In this document: positions 1 to 5,839 of the stretch, one piece after another | Position numbering within the stretch: position 1 is the first letter of the stretch | How the letters are laid out: every line of letters begins with the position of its first letter | NCBI GenBank assembly: GCA_016763235.1 | Contig: JAESUE010000252.1 | Span: forward strand, 1-8,255 | Source: Pseudomonadales bacterium | Lineage (GTDB): Bacteria; Pseudomonadota; Gammaproteobacteria; Pseudomonadales; UBA3067 | DNA: 8,255 nucleotides | Direction: 5' to 3' | Made by a program: the position numbers and the translations under genes | The notes under the pieces: generated by a model | Database searches by the model: none | The model's input: the letters and a program-made list of their open reading frames with translations, nothing else | What the model was told of the DNA's origin: nothing

Positions 1-51
1 CACACTTTTCGCCTTGTTCTGCTCAAATTTGAACGCAATCTGAACAGTTAC
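1..51 (-). repeat. Terminal part of a dispersed miniature element (cut by window edge)
   Basis: Read on the minus strand from 51 to 1, this segment matches 5860-5910 at 45 of 51 positions, both starting with GTAA. It is therefore another copy of the miniature element described at 5840-5980, in the opposite orientation. Its terminal GTAAC lies at 47-51. The remainder lies outside the window, so neither its full length nor a target duplication can be checked. Only 8 bp separate the element end from the stop codon of the cold-shock-domain gene at 60. Confidence 0.7.
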
Positions 52-59
52 AATTTCAC

Positions 60-512
60 TTACTCGTCAAGAACTTCTACATCCTCTGCTTGCAAGCCTT
101 TTTCCCCTTGCCCTGTTTCAAACGCTACTTTTTGACCATCGCGAAGGAAGCGACGCCCTTCACCACGAATTGATCGAAAGTGAACAAACACATCTTGGCC
201 GTCATCACGGGTAATAAAGCCAAAACCCTTAGAGCTGTTAAACCATTTTACTTGCCCTTCATCGCGAGAGCCAGTCGATGTATTTTTTGCAGGCGTATTC
301 ACGCCAGCCTCATCACTCTGAGCAATATCACTCGAAACAACATCACTCGTATTAAAATTGAGCGATGCAAGTACGCAGGATACCAATATAAAAACAAACA
401 GGATGAGCGTATTGGGAGAAAGCAGGCCATCCGCCCCATTAAGAACAAAGGAGGCCAAAAGAGCCATGGTAATACTGATTATAATATTTCTTAGAAAAGA
501 GCTTACGTTCAT
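60..512 (-). CDS. Membrane-anchored cold-shock-domain protein
   Basis: This 150-aa protein has two parts. Residues about 9-25 and 33-50 form two hydrophobic segments separated by a short polar loop, predicting a membrane hairpin with both ends in the cytoplasm. A Ser/Thr/Asp-rich linker (about 51-84) leads to a complete cold-shock domain (about 85-150) with KWFN at 89-92, the RNP1-like KGFGFI at 95-100 and the RNP2-like VFVHF at 108-112. Those aromatic residues are the family's single-stranded nucleic-acid contact surface, so binding of RNA or ssDNA at the inner membrane is a reasonable inference. Classic CspA proteins are about 70 aa and soluble; the membrane hairpin is the unusual part. The SD before the ATG is weak (GTGAGA). 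The gene appears monocistronic, with a long inverted repeat in its presumed leader (557-617). The domain is certain; the biological role is unknown. Confidence 0.9.
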   Translation of the reverse strand: MNVSSFLRNIIISITMALLASFVLNGADGLLSPNTLILFVFILVSCVLASLNFNTSDVVSSDIAQSDEAGVNTPAKNTSTGSRDEGQVKWFNSSKGFGFITRDDGQDVFVHFRSIRGEGRRFLRDGQKVAFETGQGEKGLQAEDVEVLDE

Positions 513-556
513 TAGAATCTCACTATGCTAAATGATAAAAGTTGTCATGCCTTTAT

Positions 557-617
557 GATGATGGACAGTATTGTTTGTTCGGCTATTTACCTCTTTAACG
601 AACAGACATCCATCATC
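557..617 (-). promoter_or_regulatory. Inverted repeat in presumed 5' leader of the cold-shock-domain gene
   Basis: GATGATGGA (557-565) pairs perfectly with TCCATCATC (609-617), and inside it TGTTCG (576-581) pairs with CGAACA (599-604). Transcribed on the minus strand, this would form a two-part hairpin ending about 45 nt upstream of the ATG at 512. No U-tract follows, so it does not look like an intrinsic terminator. A structured leader that affects translation is possible by analogy with csp mRNAs, but that is inference. No convincing promoter was identified upstream. Confidence 0.35.
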
Positions 618-751
618 GATTAAACCATCAACCAAAGCGGCACGCGCTAAGAAAAAATACTTAGGCTGACAGTATTCTGATATTCAATTTACACTCATAG
701 GGAGGGAAGTTTAACTGACATCGCGCAATTCTTTGCCTCACCCTACCTCAA

Positions 752-771
752 CTACACCCTAGCAGGTGTAG
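752..771 (-). other. Stem-loop just downstream of yajQ
   Basis: CTACACC (752-758) and GGTGTAG (765-771) form a perfect 7-bp stem with a 6-nt loop, 16 nt after the yajQ stop codon. The sequence that follows on the minus strand is TTGAGGTAGG rather than a U-tract. A 3'-end-stabilising hairpin or a non-canonical terminator is possible. A standard intrinsic terminator is not supported. Confidence 0.35.
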
Positions 772-786
772 CCAAAGCTGCATCAA

Positions 787-1269
787 TTAATCGCGGAAGT
801 TATTAAATTGAAGCGGCAGTTCTAAACTTTCTTCCCTGAGTAAAGCCATTGCACCCTGCAAGTCATCGCGTTTTTTTCCGGTGACTCGAACTTTTTCCCC
901 CTGAATTGCAGCTTGCACCTTAAGCTTTTTTTCCTTAATCAGCTTAACGATTTTTTTACAAAGAGCCGAGTCAAGACCTTGGCGAATCTGTAGAAGCTGC
1001 GTAACCTCTTTACCAGAAGGCGTTACGTCACCATACTCCAGACATTTTATATCCACATTGCGCTTAATCAGCTTTGCTTCAACAATATCGACTAATTGCT
1101 TCAGCTGAAAATCAGCACCAGAAGTCAGCGTTACGTCGGTATCGCTAAGCTCACAATGTGACCCGCTGTCTTTCAGGTCAAAACGTTTGGCAACTTCCCG
1201 ATTTGCTTGATCTATTGCATTGGCCACTTCGTGAATATCCACTTCGGAGACCACATCAAATGATGGCAT
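787..1269 (-). CDS. yajQ: YajQ family nucleotide/c-di-GMP-binding protein
   Basis: This 160-aa protein is close in length to E. coli YajQ (about 163 aa) and begins with the family signature MPSFDVVSEVD, followed by NAIDQANREVAKRFDLKDS at about 17-35. The C-terminal half carries the family's KKIVKLIKEKKLKVQAAIQG stretch and the KVRVTGKKRDDLQ segment. The fold is two ferredoxin-like domains. Xanthomonas members are known c-di-GMP effectors, and others bind nucleotides or nucleic acid; the ligand here cannot be read from sequence. The start is supported by GAGGAAA with a 6-nt gap to the ATG. An AT-rich stretch with TTGAAA (1312-1317 region) and GTATAG may be its promoter, but the spacing is imperfect. 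It is probably transcribed separately from the rhomboid gene. Confidence 0.95.
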   Translation of the reverse strand: MPSFDVVSEVDIHEVANAIDQANREVAKRFDLKDSGSHCELSDTDVTLTSGADFQLKQLVDIVEAKLIKRNVDIKCLEYGDVTPSGKEVTQLLQIRQGLDSALCKKIVKLIKEKKLKVQAAIQGEKVRVTGKKRDDLQGAMALLREESLELPLQFNNFRD

Positions 1270-1397
1270 TTATTTCCTCAACTTTAGAGCTATACCGCTA
1301 TGGGTATATAGACTTTCAATCAGATTGCGCAGTGTAAGGGATTGTACTCAGGGAATGCAACTCTACGCCAAACACATAACGCAGGACTTCTTCTGGC

Positions 1398-1973
1398 TTA
1401 AACTGTTTTGTTGTTCGATTTTGGGAGGGGGCGTTGGCTCCATATACGACAAGCAGCAATCCCTGCCAACAGGCTAAAGAGATGTGTTTCCCATGAAACA
1501 CTGCTTGATATGGGCAATACACCAAATATCATCCCGCCATAAACTGCAACAATGCCACTAGCAATAAAAACGGAGCGGAAGCTTTGTTCAAACACCCCTT
1601 GCGCCACTAGGTAACCAAAGTAACCAAAAATCAGCCCACTTGCACCCACATGAAATGCTTCCCTTCCAAAAACCCACACGCCTAACCCTCCGATTACGAC
1701 AATAAATAGTGAGATCCAGATGTAACGAATAAAGCCACGCAGGGACATCAACCACCCAAGTGTAAAGAGTGGCAGGGTGTTTAAACCGAGATGGCCAAAA
1801 CTTCCGTGCAGGAAGGGAGCAAAAAAGATTCCAGGAAGGGGGCTGTCTGCTCCAGGGTAAATACCCAAGACATTTAGCCTGTGCCCCATCAGGCTGTTAA
1901 TTATTTCTATACACCATAACAAAGCGATAAGAACCAGCATTCTAAAGGCATTCTTTTTATAAGACCTACGCAT
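1398..1973 (-). CDS. Rhomboid family intramembrane serine protease
   Basis: This 191-aa polytopic membrane protein has about six hydrophobic segments, the minimal bacterial rhomboid core. The family motifs are all present: H56, H61 and N65 in the HxxxxHxxxN segment (HGSFGHLGLN), the nucleophile S112 in GASG (110-113), and the catalytic H164 in WETHLFSLLAG. It should cleave single-pass proteins within the inner membrane; the substrate is unknown. The start is the ATG at 1973, not the ATG at 1991. GGAGGTGATC (1980-1989), a 10-nt perfect complement of the 16S rRNA 3' end, lies 6 nt before it and would fall inside the coding region if the upstream ATG were used. A repeat copy (1994-2049) separates it from the channel gene upstream. 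No terminator is visible after the stop. Confidence 0.9.
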   Translation of the reverse strand: MRRSYKKNAFRMLVLIALLWCIEIINSLMGHRLNVLGIYPGADSPLPGIFFAPFLHGSFGHLGLNTLPLFTLGWLMSLRGFIRYIWISLFIVVIGGLGVWVFGREAFHVGASGLIFGYFGYLVAQGVFEQSFRSVFIASGIVAVYGGMIFGVLPISSSVSWETHLFSLLAGIAACRIWSQRPLPKSNNKTV

Positions 1974-1979
1974 AATACT

Positions 1980-1989
1980 GATCACCTCC
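1980..1989 (-). promoter_or_regulatory. Extended Shine-Dalgarno of the rhomboid gene
   Basis: GGAGGTGATC on the minus strand matches the anti-SD complement over 10 nt, with 6 nt to the ATG at 1973. It decides the start in favour of 1973 over the in-frame ATG at 1991, which overlaps the site itself. Confidence 0.75.
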
Positions 1990-1993
1990 ATTT

Positions 1994-2049
1994 GTAGCTA
2001 TTCAGAGAACACCGTTATGCACGAATTTGAGCGTGAGCTGAATAGTTAT
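1994..2049. repeat. Copy of the dispersed miniature element between channel and rhomboid genes
   Basis: The segment is bounded by GTAGCTATTCAG (1994-2005) and CTGAATAGTTAT (2038-2049), inverted repeats agreeing at 10 of 12 positions. Its right 39 bp (2011-2049) match 5942-5980 at 32 of 39 positions, including TATGCACGAATTT and AGCGTGAGCTGA. It therefore belongs to the same family as the 5840-5980 element, internally shortened. No 8-bp target duplication is apparent at the flanks, suggesting an old or rearranged copy. It fills almost the whole gap between the channel stop codon at 2053 and the rhomboid Shine-Dalgarno. Confidence 0.6.
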
Positions 2050-2052
2050 CAG

Positions 2053-3152
2053 TTAACAAGACAGAGCCTCATTCACTATGTCTTCATTAGATTTGTAGGC
2101 TTGATTAACCATAACAATCACTGCTTTCCCTTTCACCTGCTCTGAAACACCCGGGTTGGTGACCACTTTATTGTCTTGCTGCACGTAACCAAGAGGCGTT
2201 CCAACTCCCGCGCGGATCAACTTTTCCACCACTTCACCCCAACTAAGACCACTTAACGAAACATCAAAACGATGAGCGTGCACGCCTTGGTAGGTAAACA
2301 GGTTTTCAAGAATTTGTTCCGTTCCCGGAGCGGCCAGTGCGCGCACTAATAATTCCGGATAGGCGCGCACCGGCCTTAGCACCGAATCGGCTCGAACCTG
2401 CATAAATCGGGATTTATTATTATCGTGAACACACTCCGCAACGACATAAGCATCCACATGCTGGCGTTTAATATGGTCGAGAATATCAAGTGTGCAGCTA
2501 TCAGAACGACGATCATGAGCATCTTCCGCTAAAACTAAAACATAAGCGGCTTTATCCAAGTTTACATTTATCAGCGCCTCACTACTTTCCGGCAAAGCCG
2601 TATGGTGCACTACGCCAAGAAGCTTTAAAGACTCGGGCAGGCCATCGGAAAATGAAGGCGTTAGTAGCTGCACAGGATGTTCACAAAGCCCCGGAGTATT
2701 GCGAATTTGCTGGATCAGCCGCTCAAGGTAGGTCACCCTGTCTGTGGAGGGGGTATTTAGAATTAATATGTGGTCTTTCATCTTTTTCCACCTCCATCGG
2801 CCTTGTGCCATTTTTTCGCGGGTTTCAATACGGTAATCAATATATTCGCCCACCACTTGTGCCAACAGCGCGATGCCCAGTAAATATAGTAGTAGGATCG
2901 TTGAAATTTGACCAGCGAGAGTTTGGGGAGATAGGTCTCCATAACCCACTGTGGTGATTGTCGTTACGGTAGCCAAAAAGCCTGCTGCAAAGACAAATCT
3001 TCAAATGCCACCATGAGGCCGCTGTGTGCCACGGCCACGCATAGCAGTAAAATAATCAAACGACGTAATCGGCGTTTTATCGTGAGGTCCGTTTGCTCAG
3101 AATACCAATCTCGGCGTCTGAGCCGAACGCTACGTCTTAATAGATTTAACAT
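2053..3152 (-). pseudogene. Potassium channel/TrkA-N protein, frame broken by one base
   Basis: Two frames together encode one channel. The first (3152 to 2964) gives a basic N-terminus, TM1 at about residues 31-50 and the start of the pore helix ending QQAFW, then runs into a stop. The second (open from 3000, stop at 2053) carries ITTVGYGD, the K+ selectivity filter, then TM2 (about 82-103 of the joined protein), a basic linker and a TrkA-N-like cytoplasmic domain from MKDHILILN onward. The shift falls between about 2973 and 2979, at a run of five A and two C on the plus strand. Adding one base restores AFWATVTTITTVGYGD and a joined protein of about 366 aa. No other inactivating change is visible, so the cause is either a recent mutation or a single-base sequencing error. 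The protein would be an inner-membrane K+ or cation channel with a ligand-sensing domain. It is separated from the PspA operon by a terminator. Confidence 0.85.
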
Positions 3153-3335
3153 TTATTGGAATATCGTCAGTCAGAATGACTCGTTGAGTCTAAATACACC
3201 CATAGCTTTATAGAGGTGCCCTATAGGTAATGGTGCTGAAAGTACGCCTATATTTTTCACTTACAACGAAACCAGTAAAAAATAAGCACGCTATTAAGCG
3301 TCGAAATTACTATCGCTATAGATATACATCACTTT

Positions 3336-3379
3336 AAAAACAGAAAAATGCTGGGTGTTTAATAAAAGTCTAACACAGC
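3336..3379 (-). terminator. Intrinsic terminator of the PspA-type operon
   Basis: On the minus strand GCTGTGTTA (3379-3371) pairs with the downstream arm TAAACACCCAGC (3361-3350), with a small bulge, and is followed by ATTTTTCTGTTTTT (3349-3336). It lies just after the stop codon of the 104-aa gene. It marks the end of the four-gene unit and separates it from the channel gene. Confidence 0.65.
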
Positions 3380-3387
3380 GATTTTAT

Positions 3388-3702
3388 TTAACTGCGGTTT
3401 TTCTCAACGTAATCAATCAGAACCTGCGCGGCTTCACGCTTCAAGCCCACTTTATCAGCAGAATTGAGTTTATAGTCCCCGGCTAACTGAACAAAATCGT
3501 CCGGAGTTAAAGAGATGGAAAGCCGAGGACGTACAGTGCGACGGGAAACCGGCAAACCAAGAATCTCGCGCACACGATCCGATGGGTTCAAACCCATTTC
3601 AAGGGCTTCTCGACGAATCACTGCTTGAATTTCTTCGCCCAAATCAAAAGCGACCTGCACTGCTTTGATCGCATCCGCCTCTTTCTGCCATTTTTCGGGC
3701 AT
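3388..3702 (-). CDS. Hypothetical protein, last gene of the PspA-type operon
   Basis: I do not recognise a named domain in this 104-aa, charged, soluble protein. The N-terminal half (about 20-50) is helical, with IQAVIRREALEMGLNPSDRV followed by REILGLP. The second half starts with a short predicted strand, RPRLSISLT (58-66), followed by two helices. The strand-helix-helix layout with a GLNPSD turn resembles ribbon-helix-helix DNA-binding proteins, but this is weak. The preferred start is the ATG at 3702, 11 nt after the stop of the upstream gene and preceded by an A-rich weak SD (AAAAGAA). An in-frame ATG at 3741 would overlap the upstream gene by 28 bp. The tight spacing makes it part of the yjfIJK-like operon, which ends at the terminator at 3336-3379. 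Confidence 0.8.
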   Translation of the reverse strand: MPEKWQKEADAIKAVQVAFDLGEEIQAVIRREALEMGLNPSDRVREILGLPVSRRTVRPRLSISLTPDDFVQLAGDYKLNSADKVGLKREAAQVLIDYVEKNRS

Positions 3703-3713
3703 ATTCTTTTTTT

Positions 3714-4367
3714 TCACGAGCCTGCTTTCCTGGATGGCCACAGCTCACGAATATCACTCAGTGGGCGATAAAGAGTTAGTAATACATCGGTGTCACCACT
3801 CCCCCAAACCTCGATCTCTAGGGCATGGGTATCATCCTCATTACTCAGACAGTAGCAATCAAAAGGCTCACCGCTTCCCTCTGTGGACGGGGGTTGCGAA
3901 GCCCGATAATCCTCCCGGTAGAAATAACCACGCTCTGACTGGCCGTCTTGCTCATAACTTTCTGCAAGCCAACCTGCCAACGCCCCTTCGGTGGTTTTAG
4001 CATCGAGGCGGGCGAGAGATTCGTCGTCAAATATGCTGGAAAATTGATCCATATCGAAGAGGGCATCTACATCGGCGCGCTCTATTTTTATCGAAAAAGC
4101 CGCGTAACTTTCACCGTCCTCCTCGCTAATGGAGAAAAAAACTGATTGCTCAGACTCTCCCTTTAATATCCATTCTGGCTCATGGTTAAATTCAAATTGG
4201 CTGGTATTTACTTCCAGCACTTCCAGCATAGCGCCACGAAGTAGAGCCGGTAGCGCAAAGCTATCGTCCAACTGCATGAGATCACCCACCGACAATTGTC
4301 GTGGGTGCTCTAGCTTTGACTGTTTCGAAGCACTTTTTCCTCTGAGTTTATTGAATAACTTTTTCAT
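3714..4367 (-). CDS. yjfK: DUF2491 (YjfK-like) family protein
   Basis: This 217-aa protein is about the length of E. coli YjfK (about 219 aa) and has the same place in the gene order, after the DUF2170 and PspA-family genes. A basic N-terminus (MKKLFNKLRGKSASKQSK) is followed by SVGDLMQLDDSFALPALLRG at about 26-45, a run of acidic beta-rich sequence, and a C-terminal LTLYRPLSDIRELWPS segment. It has no signal peptide or transmembrane segment, so it should be cytoplasmic or peripheral to the membrane. The molecular function of DUF2491 is not established; association with PspA-type membrane maintenance is inferred from its conserved neighbourhood. The start lacks a strong Shine-Dalgarno and lies 63 nt after the yjfJ stop. 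Family assignment rests on recalled sequence features plus synteny. Confidence 0.8.
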   Translation of the reverse strand: MKKLFNKLRGKSASKQSKLEHPRQLSVGDLMQLDDSFALPALLRGAMLEVLEVNTSQFEFNHEPEWILKGESEQSVFFSISEEDGESYAAFSIKIERADVDALFDMDQFSSIFDDESLARLDAKTTEGALAGWLAESYEQDGQSERGYFYREDYRASQPPSTEGSGEPFDCYCLSNEDDTHALEIEVWGSGDTDVLLTLYRPLSDIRELWPSRKAGS

Positions 4368-4430
4368 GTGCGTTCAAGATGCCTGTATTGCATTGCCGAA
4401 AAATGAGAACGTATGCGACTTACTATCGCT

Positions 4431-5117
4431 TCAGCTCTTGGACTTCAAACGTGCAAGCACTGATTGCGCACTGGCATCTTGCTCGCCAATACCGGCCGCT
4501 TTAAGTTTATCTTGCAGGCCTTTATCGCTGGTTTCTTCTTCTAGTGCTTCAGCAGCTTTCAGGCGATCTTCAAAATTCACTTGACGCTTTTTTATTCGCT
4601 CTAGTGATTCTTTGGCACTGGACATTTTTGAATTCGTTGCTGCAAAGTTGTCTGTAATGGCTGCCGTGGCTTTTTGTACGCTTTCTGTGGTTTTAACCAT
4701 AGAAAGTTGTCGTTGATGGTCTTTTATCAAGCGCTCGCTCTTGCGCACCAGTTCTTTAAGCCGTGTAGAGTGTGATGCAAAGCTAGTGACGACTTCTTGC
4801 TGTTCGTGTTTTTCAGATTCCAGTGTGGCAATTTTTTCAGCCACTTCTAGCGCAAGTGCCTCATCGCCTTTATCCAGGGCTTTGATTGCATACCCCTCAT
4901 GCTCAGAGATAGAATCATTATTGCGTCGCAGCTCTCTCTCTGCCTGCATTTGTTTGGCCATTACATCGGTGAGATCACGTTTTGCTTTTTCCATATGGTT
5001 TTCGGCATCCTTAATTTCTTGCTCGAGGATACGGATGGCATTGGCATCCACAATCGCCTCCCCTGCTTCACGAGCACCACCTCTTACTGCTGTCATGATT
5101 TTTTTAAACACGTTCAT
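4431..5117 (-). CDS. yjfJ: PspA/IM30 family protein (YjfJ-like)
   Basis: This 228-aa protein begins with a short amphipathic stretch (MNVFKKIMTAVRGGAREAGE), the membrane-binding helix of PspA proteins. A long, heptad-rich, highly charged coiled coil follows (about 25-190), containing ANAIRILEQEIKDAE at 25-39. It ends with the short domain LKAAGIGEQDASAQSVLARL, which matches the YjfJ subgroup (an AGIG...A..VLARL tail) rather than classical PspA. E. coli YjfJ is about 232 aa. PspA/IM30 proteins are ESCRT-III-like polymers that bind stressed inner membrane and limit proton leakage. GAGGAG at 5125-5130 lies 7 nt from the ATG at 5117 but only 1 nt from the ATG at 5123, so the start at 5117 is chosen. 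It is the second gene of the operon. No pspF or pspBC partner is present in the window, so control probably differs from the classical Psp system. Confidence 0.92.
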   Translation of the reverse strand: MNVFKKIMTAVRGGAREAGEAIVDANAIRILEQEIKDAENHMEKAKRDLTDVMAKQMQAERELRRNNDSISEHEGYAIKALDKGDEALALEVAEKIATLESEKHEQQEVVTSFASHSTRLKELVRKSERLIKDHQRQLSMVKTTESVQKATAAITDNFAATNSKMSSAKESLERIKKRQVNFEDRLKAAEALEEETSDKGLQDKLKAAGIGEQDASAQSVLARLKSKS

Positions 5118-5157
5118 TTGCATACTCCTCGATAAGAAATTAATTTGAAAACCTTTA

Positions 5158-5172
5158 CGGCTACTTTAGCCG
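5158..5172 (-). other. Intercistronic stem-loop between yjfI and yjfJ
   Basis: CGGCTA (5158-5163) and TAGCCG (5167-5172) form a perfect 6-bp stem with a 3-nt loop, starting 4 nt after the yjfI stop codon. The following minus-strand sequence is TAAAGGTTTTC, not a clean U-tract. It could stabilise the upstream mRNA end or partly attenuate transcription so that yjfI and yjfJ are made in unequal amounts. Confidence 0.4.
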
Positions 5173-5176
5173 AACC

Positions 5177-5584
5177 TTACACGAGAAATTCTTCTAGGGC
5201 CGACAGGGCCTCTACGGTATTCTCGCTCAAAACAATCACCTCATGGGCAACATCATCAAAACCGGATGTCACCGCCAATGCACCAAAAATGGCGTACTTA
5301 TCACCAATACGGGCAAAAGAAGAAAGCGGCATGGGAATATTCATGCTGAGCATGGTTTCCAACATATCGCTACGCTTTTCCTGATCCACCTCGTTTTCAT
5401 CCCACAGGTAGGCGATACATAAGATTTGGGAGTCGGTTATAGAAAGGTAGACCGGTACTTCTTCCAGTTCACCGACGATAATCTGCAATACTTCTACTTC
5501 GCCAGGGATAATTTGCACATCAAACGTTGCGCCCTCATAACTGTTCTGCTCTGAAAAACGTAACGCGATATCCTGAATAGTCAT
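5177..5584 (-). CDS. yjfI: DUF2170 (YjfI-like) family protein, first gene of operon
   Basis: This 135-aa acidic cytoplasmic protein is close to E. coli YjfI in length (about 133 aa). Its central part (about 30-100) alternates predicted strands such as VEVLQIIVGE, VPVYLSITDSQILCIAYLW and IGDKYAIFGALA with the helix EKRSDMLETMLSMNIPMPLSSF. This pattern fits DUF2170, a type-III-secretion-chaperone-like fold. It is followed by a PspA-family gene, as in enteric yjfIJK, which supports the assignment. The function is not established; an accessory or chaperone-like role for the PspA-type protein is inference. GGAG (5593-5596) lies 8 nt before the ATG. The promoter with twin palindromes is immediately upstream, giving a leader of roughly 33 nt. 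Confidence 0.85.
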   Translation of the reverse strand: MTIQDIALRFSEQNSYEGATFDVQIIPGEVEVLQIIVGELEEVPVYLSITDSQILCIAYLWDENEVDQEKRSDMLETMLSMNIPMPLSSFARIGDKYAIFGALAVTSGFDDVAHEVIVLSENTVEALSALEEFLV

Positions 5585-5605
5585 AGTTAAAGCTCCAGCC
5601 TTATT

Positions 5606-5618
5606 GACATATTATGTC
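5606..5618. promoter_or_regulatory. Operator-like palindrome, proximal copy
   Basis: GACATATTATGTC is a perfect 13-bp palindrome around a central T. It is the same 13-mer as the distal copy at 5637-5649 read on the other strand. It covers the predicted transcription start of the yjfI operon. The binding protein is unknown. Confidence 0.65.
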
Positions 5619-5622
5619 CACA

Positions 5623-5651
5623 AAAATAGGCCGCCTGACATAATATGTCAA
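5623..5651 (-). promoter_or_regulatory. Sigma-70 promoter of the yjfI-yjfJ-yjfK operon
   Basis: On the minus strand TTGACA (5651-5646) is followed by a 17-bp spacer and TATTTT (5628-5623): a consensus -35, ideal spacing and a good -10. The start of transcription would fall near 5616, about 33 nt before the yjfI ATG. The -35 hexamer lies inside the distal palindrome and the predicted start lies inside the proximal one. This suggests a strong promoter held down by a repressor. Confidence 0.75.
5637..5649. promoter_or_regulatory. Operator-like palindrome, distal copy over the -35 box
   Basis: GACATAATATGTC is a perfect palindrome around a central A, extending to TGACATAATATGTCA (5636-5650). It overlaps the -35 box. 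Its centre is 31 bp, about three helical turns, from that of the proximal copy, placing both on the same face of the DNA. Confidence 0.65.
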
Positions 5652-5780
5652 GCGATGAAATGAAAAGAAACGAACAAAACGAGATTTATACCCGCAATTG
5701 AGACATTCAACCCCATTTTAGGTTTCATAAACAGGGTAAAATTTAGAAGACTACGAGAAAATGTTTGGTTAAAAACAATT

Positions 5781-5828
5781 GCAACTATTCAGGTTCTATT
5801 TAAACTTGAGCGAGTTTTGAACAGTTGC
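5781..5828. mobile_element. 48-bp miniature element with 8-bp target duplication
   Basis: The ends GCAACTATTCA (5781-5791) and TGAACAGTTGC (5818-5828) are inverted repeats agreeing at 10 of 11 positions. The flanks AAACAATT (5773-5780) and AAACAATC (5829-5836) agree at 7 of 8, consistent with a slightly decayed target duplication. The end sequence resembles the GTAACTGTTCAG end of the copy at 1-51, and TTGAGCG inside it recurs near the ends of the other copies. It is probably a deletion derivative of the same family, with no coding capacity. Confidence 0.65.
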
Positions 5829-5839
5829 AAACAATCTTA

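Noticed and set aside
752..771. Intrinsic terminator after yajQ
   Set aside because: The stem is good but no U-tract follows on the minus strand, so it is listed only as a stem-loop.
1316..1525. 69-aa open frame overlapping the rhomboid 3' end on the same strand
   Set aside because: It lies largely inside the rhomboid coding region in another frame, matches no recognisable family and has no Shine-Dalgarno; the rhomboid frame carries all catalytic motifs.
1991..1991. Upstream ATG as rhomboid start
   Set aside because: The 10-nt Shine-Dalgarno match lies downstream of this ATG and serves the ATG at 1973.
2490..2957. 155-aa plus-strand open frame opposite the channel/TrkA gene
   Set aside because: The minus strand encodes the recognisable K+ filter, TM2 and TrkA-like domain; the plus-strand translation shows no family features.
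2973..2982. Programmed -1 frameshift in the channel gene
   Set aside because: The site reads T TTT TGG in the first frame, which is not a proper slippery heptamer because the second codon cannot re-pair; a mutation or sequencing error is simpler.
4129..4584. 151-aa plus-strand open frame across yjfK and yjfJ
   Set aside because: Antisense to two genes with clear family matches; low-complexity Ser/Leu-rich composition is typical of a shadow frame.
5604..5632. Divergent plus-strand promoter using TTGACA at 5604-5609
   Set aside because: The hexamer exists because of the palindrome, but the sequence 17 bp downstream (TAGGCC) is no -10 box and no plus-strand gene follows.
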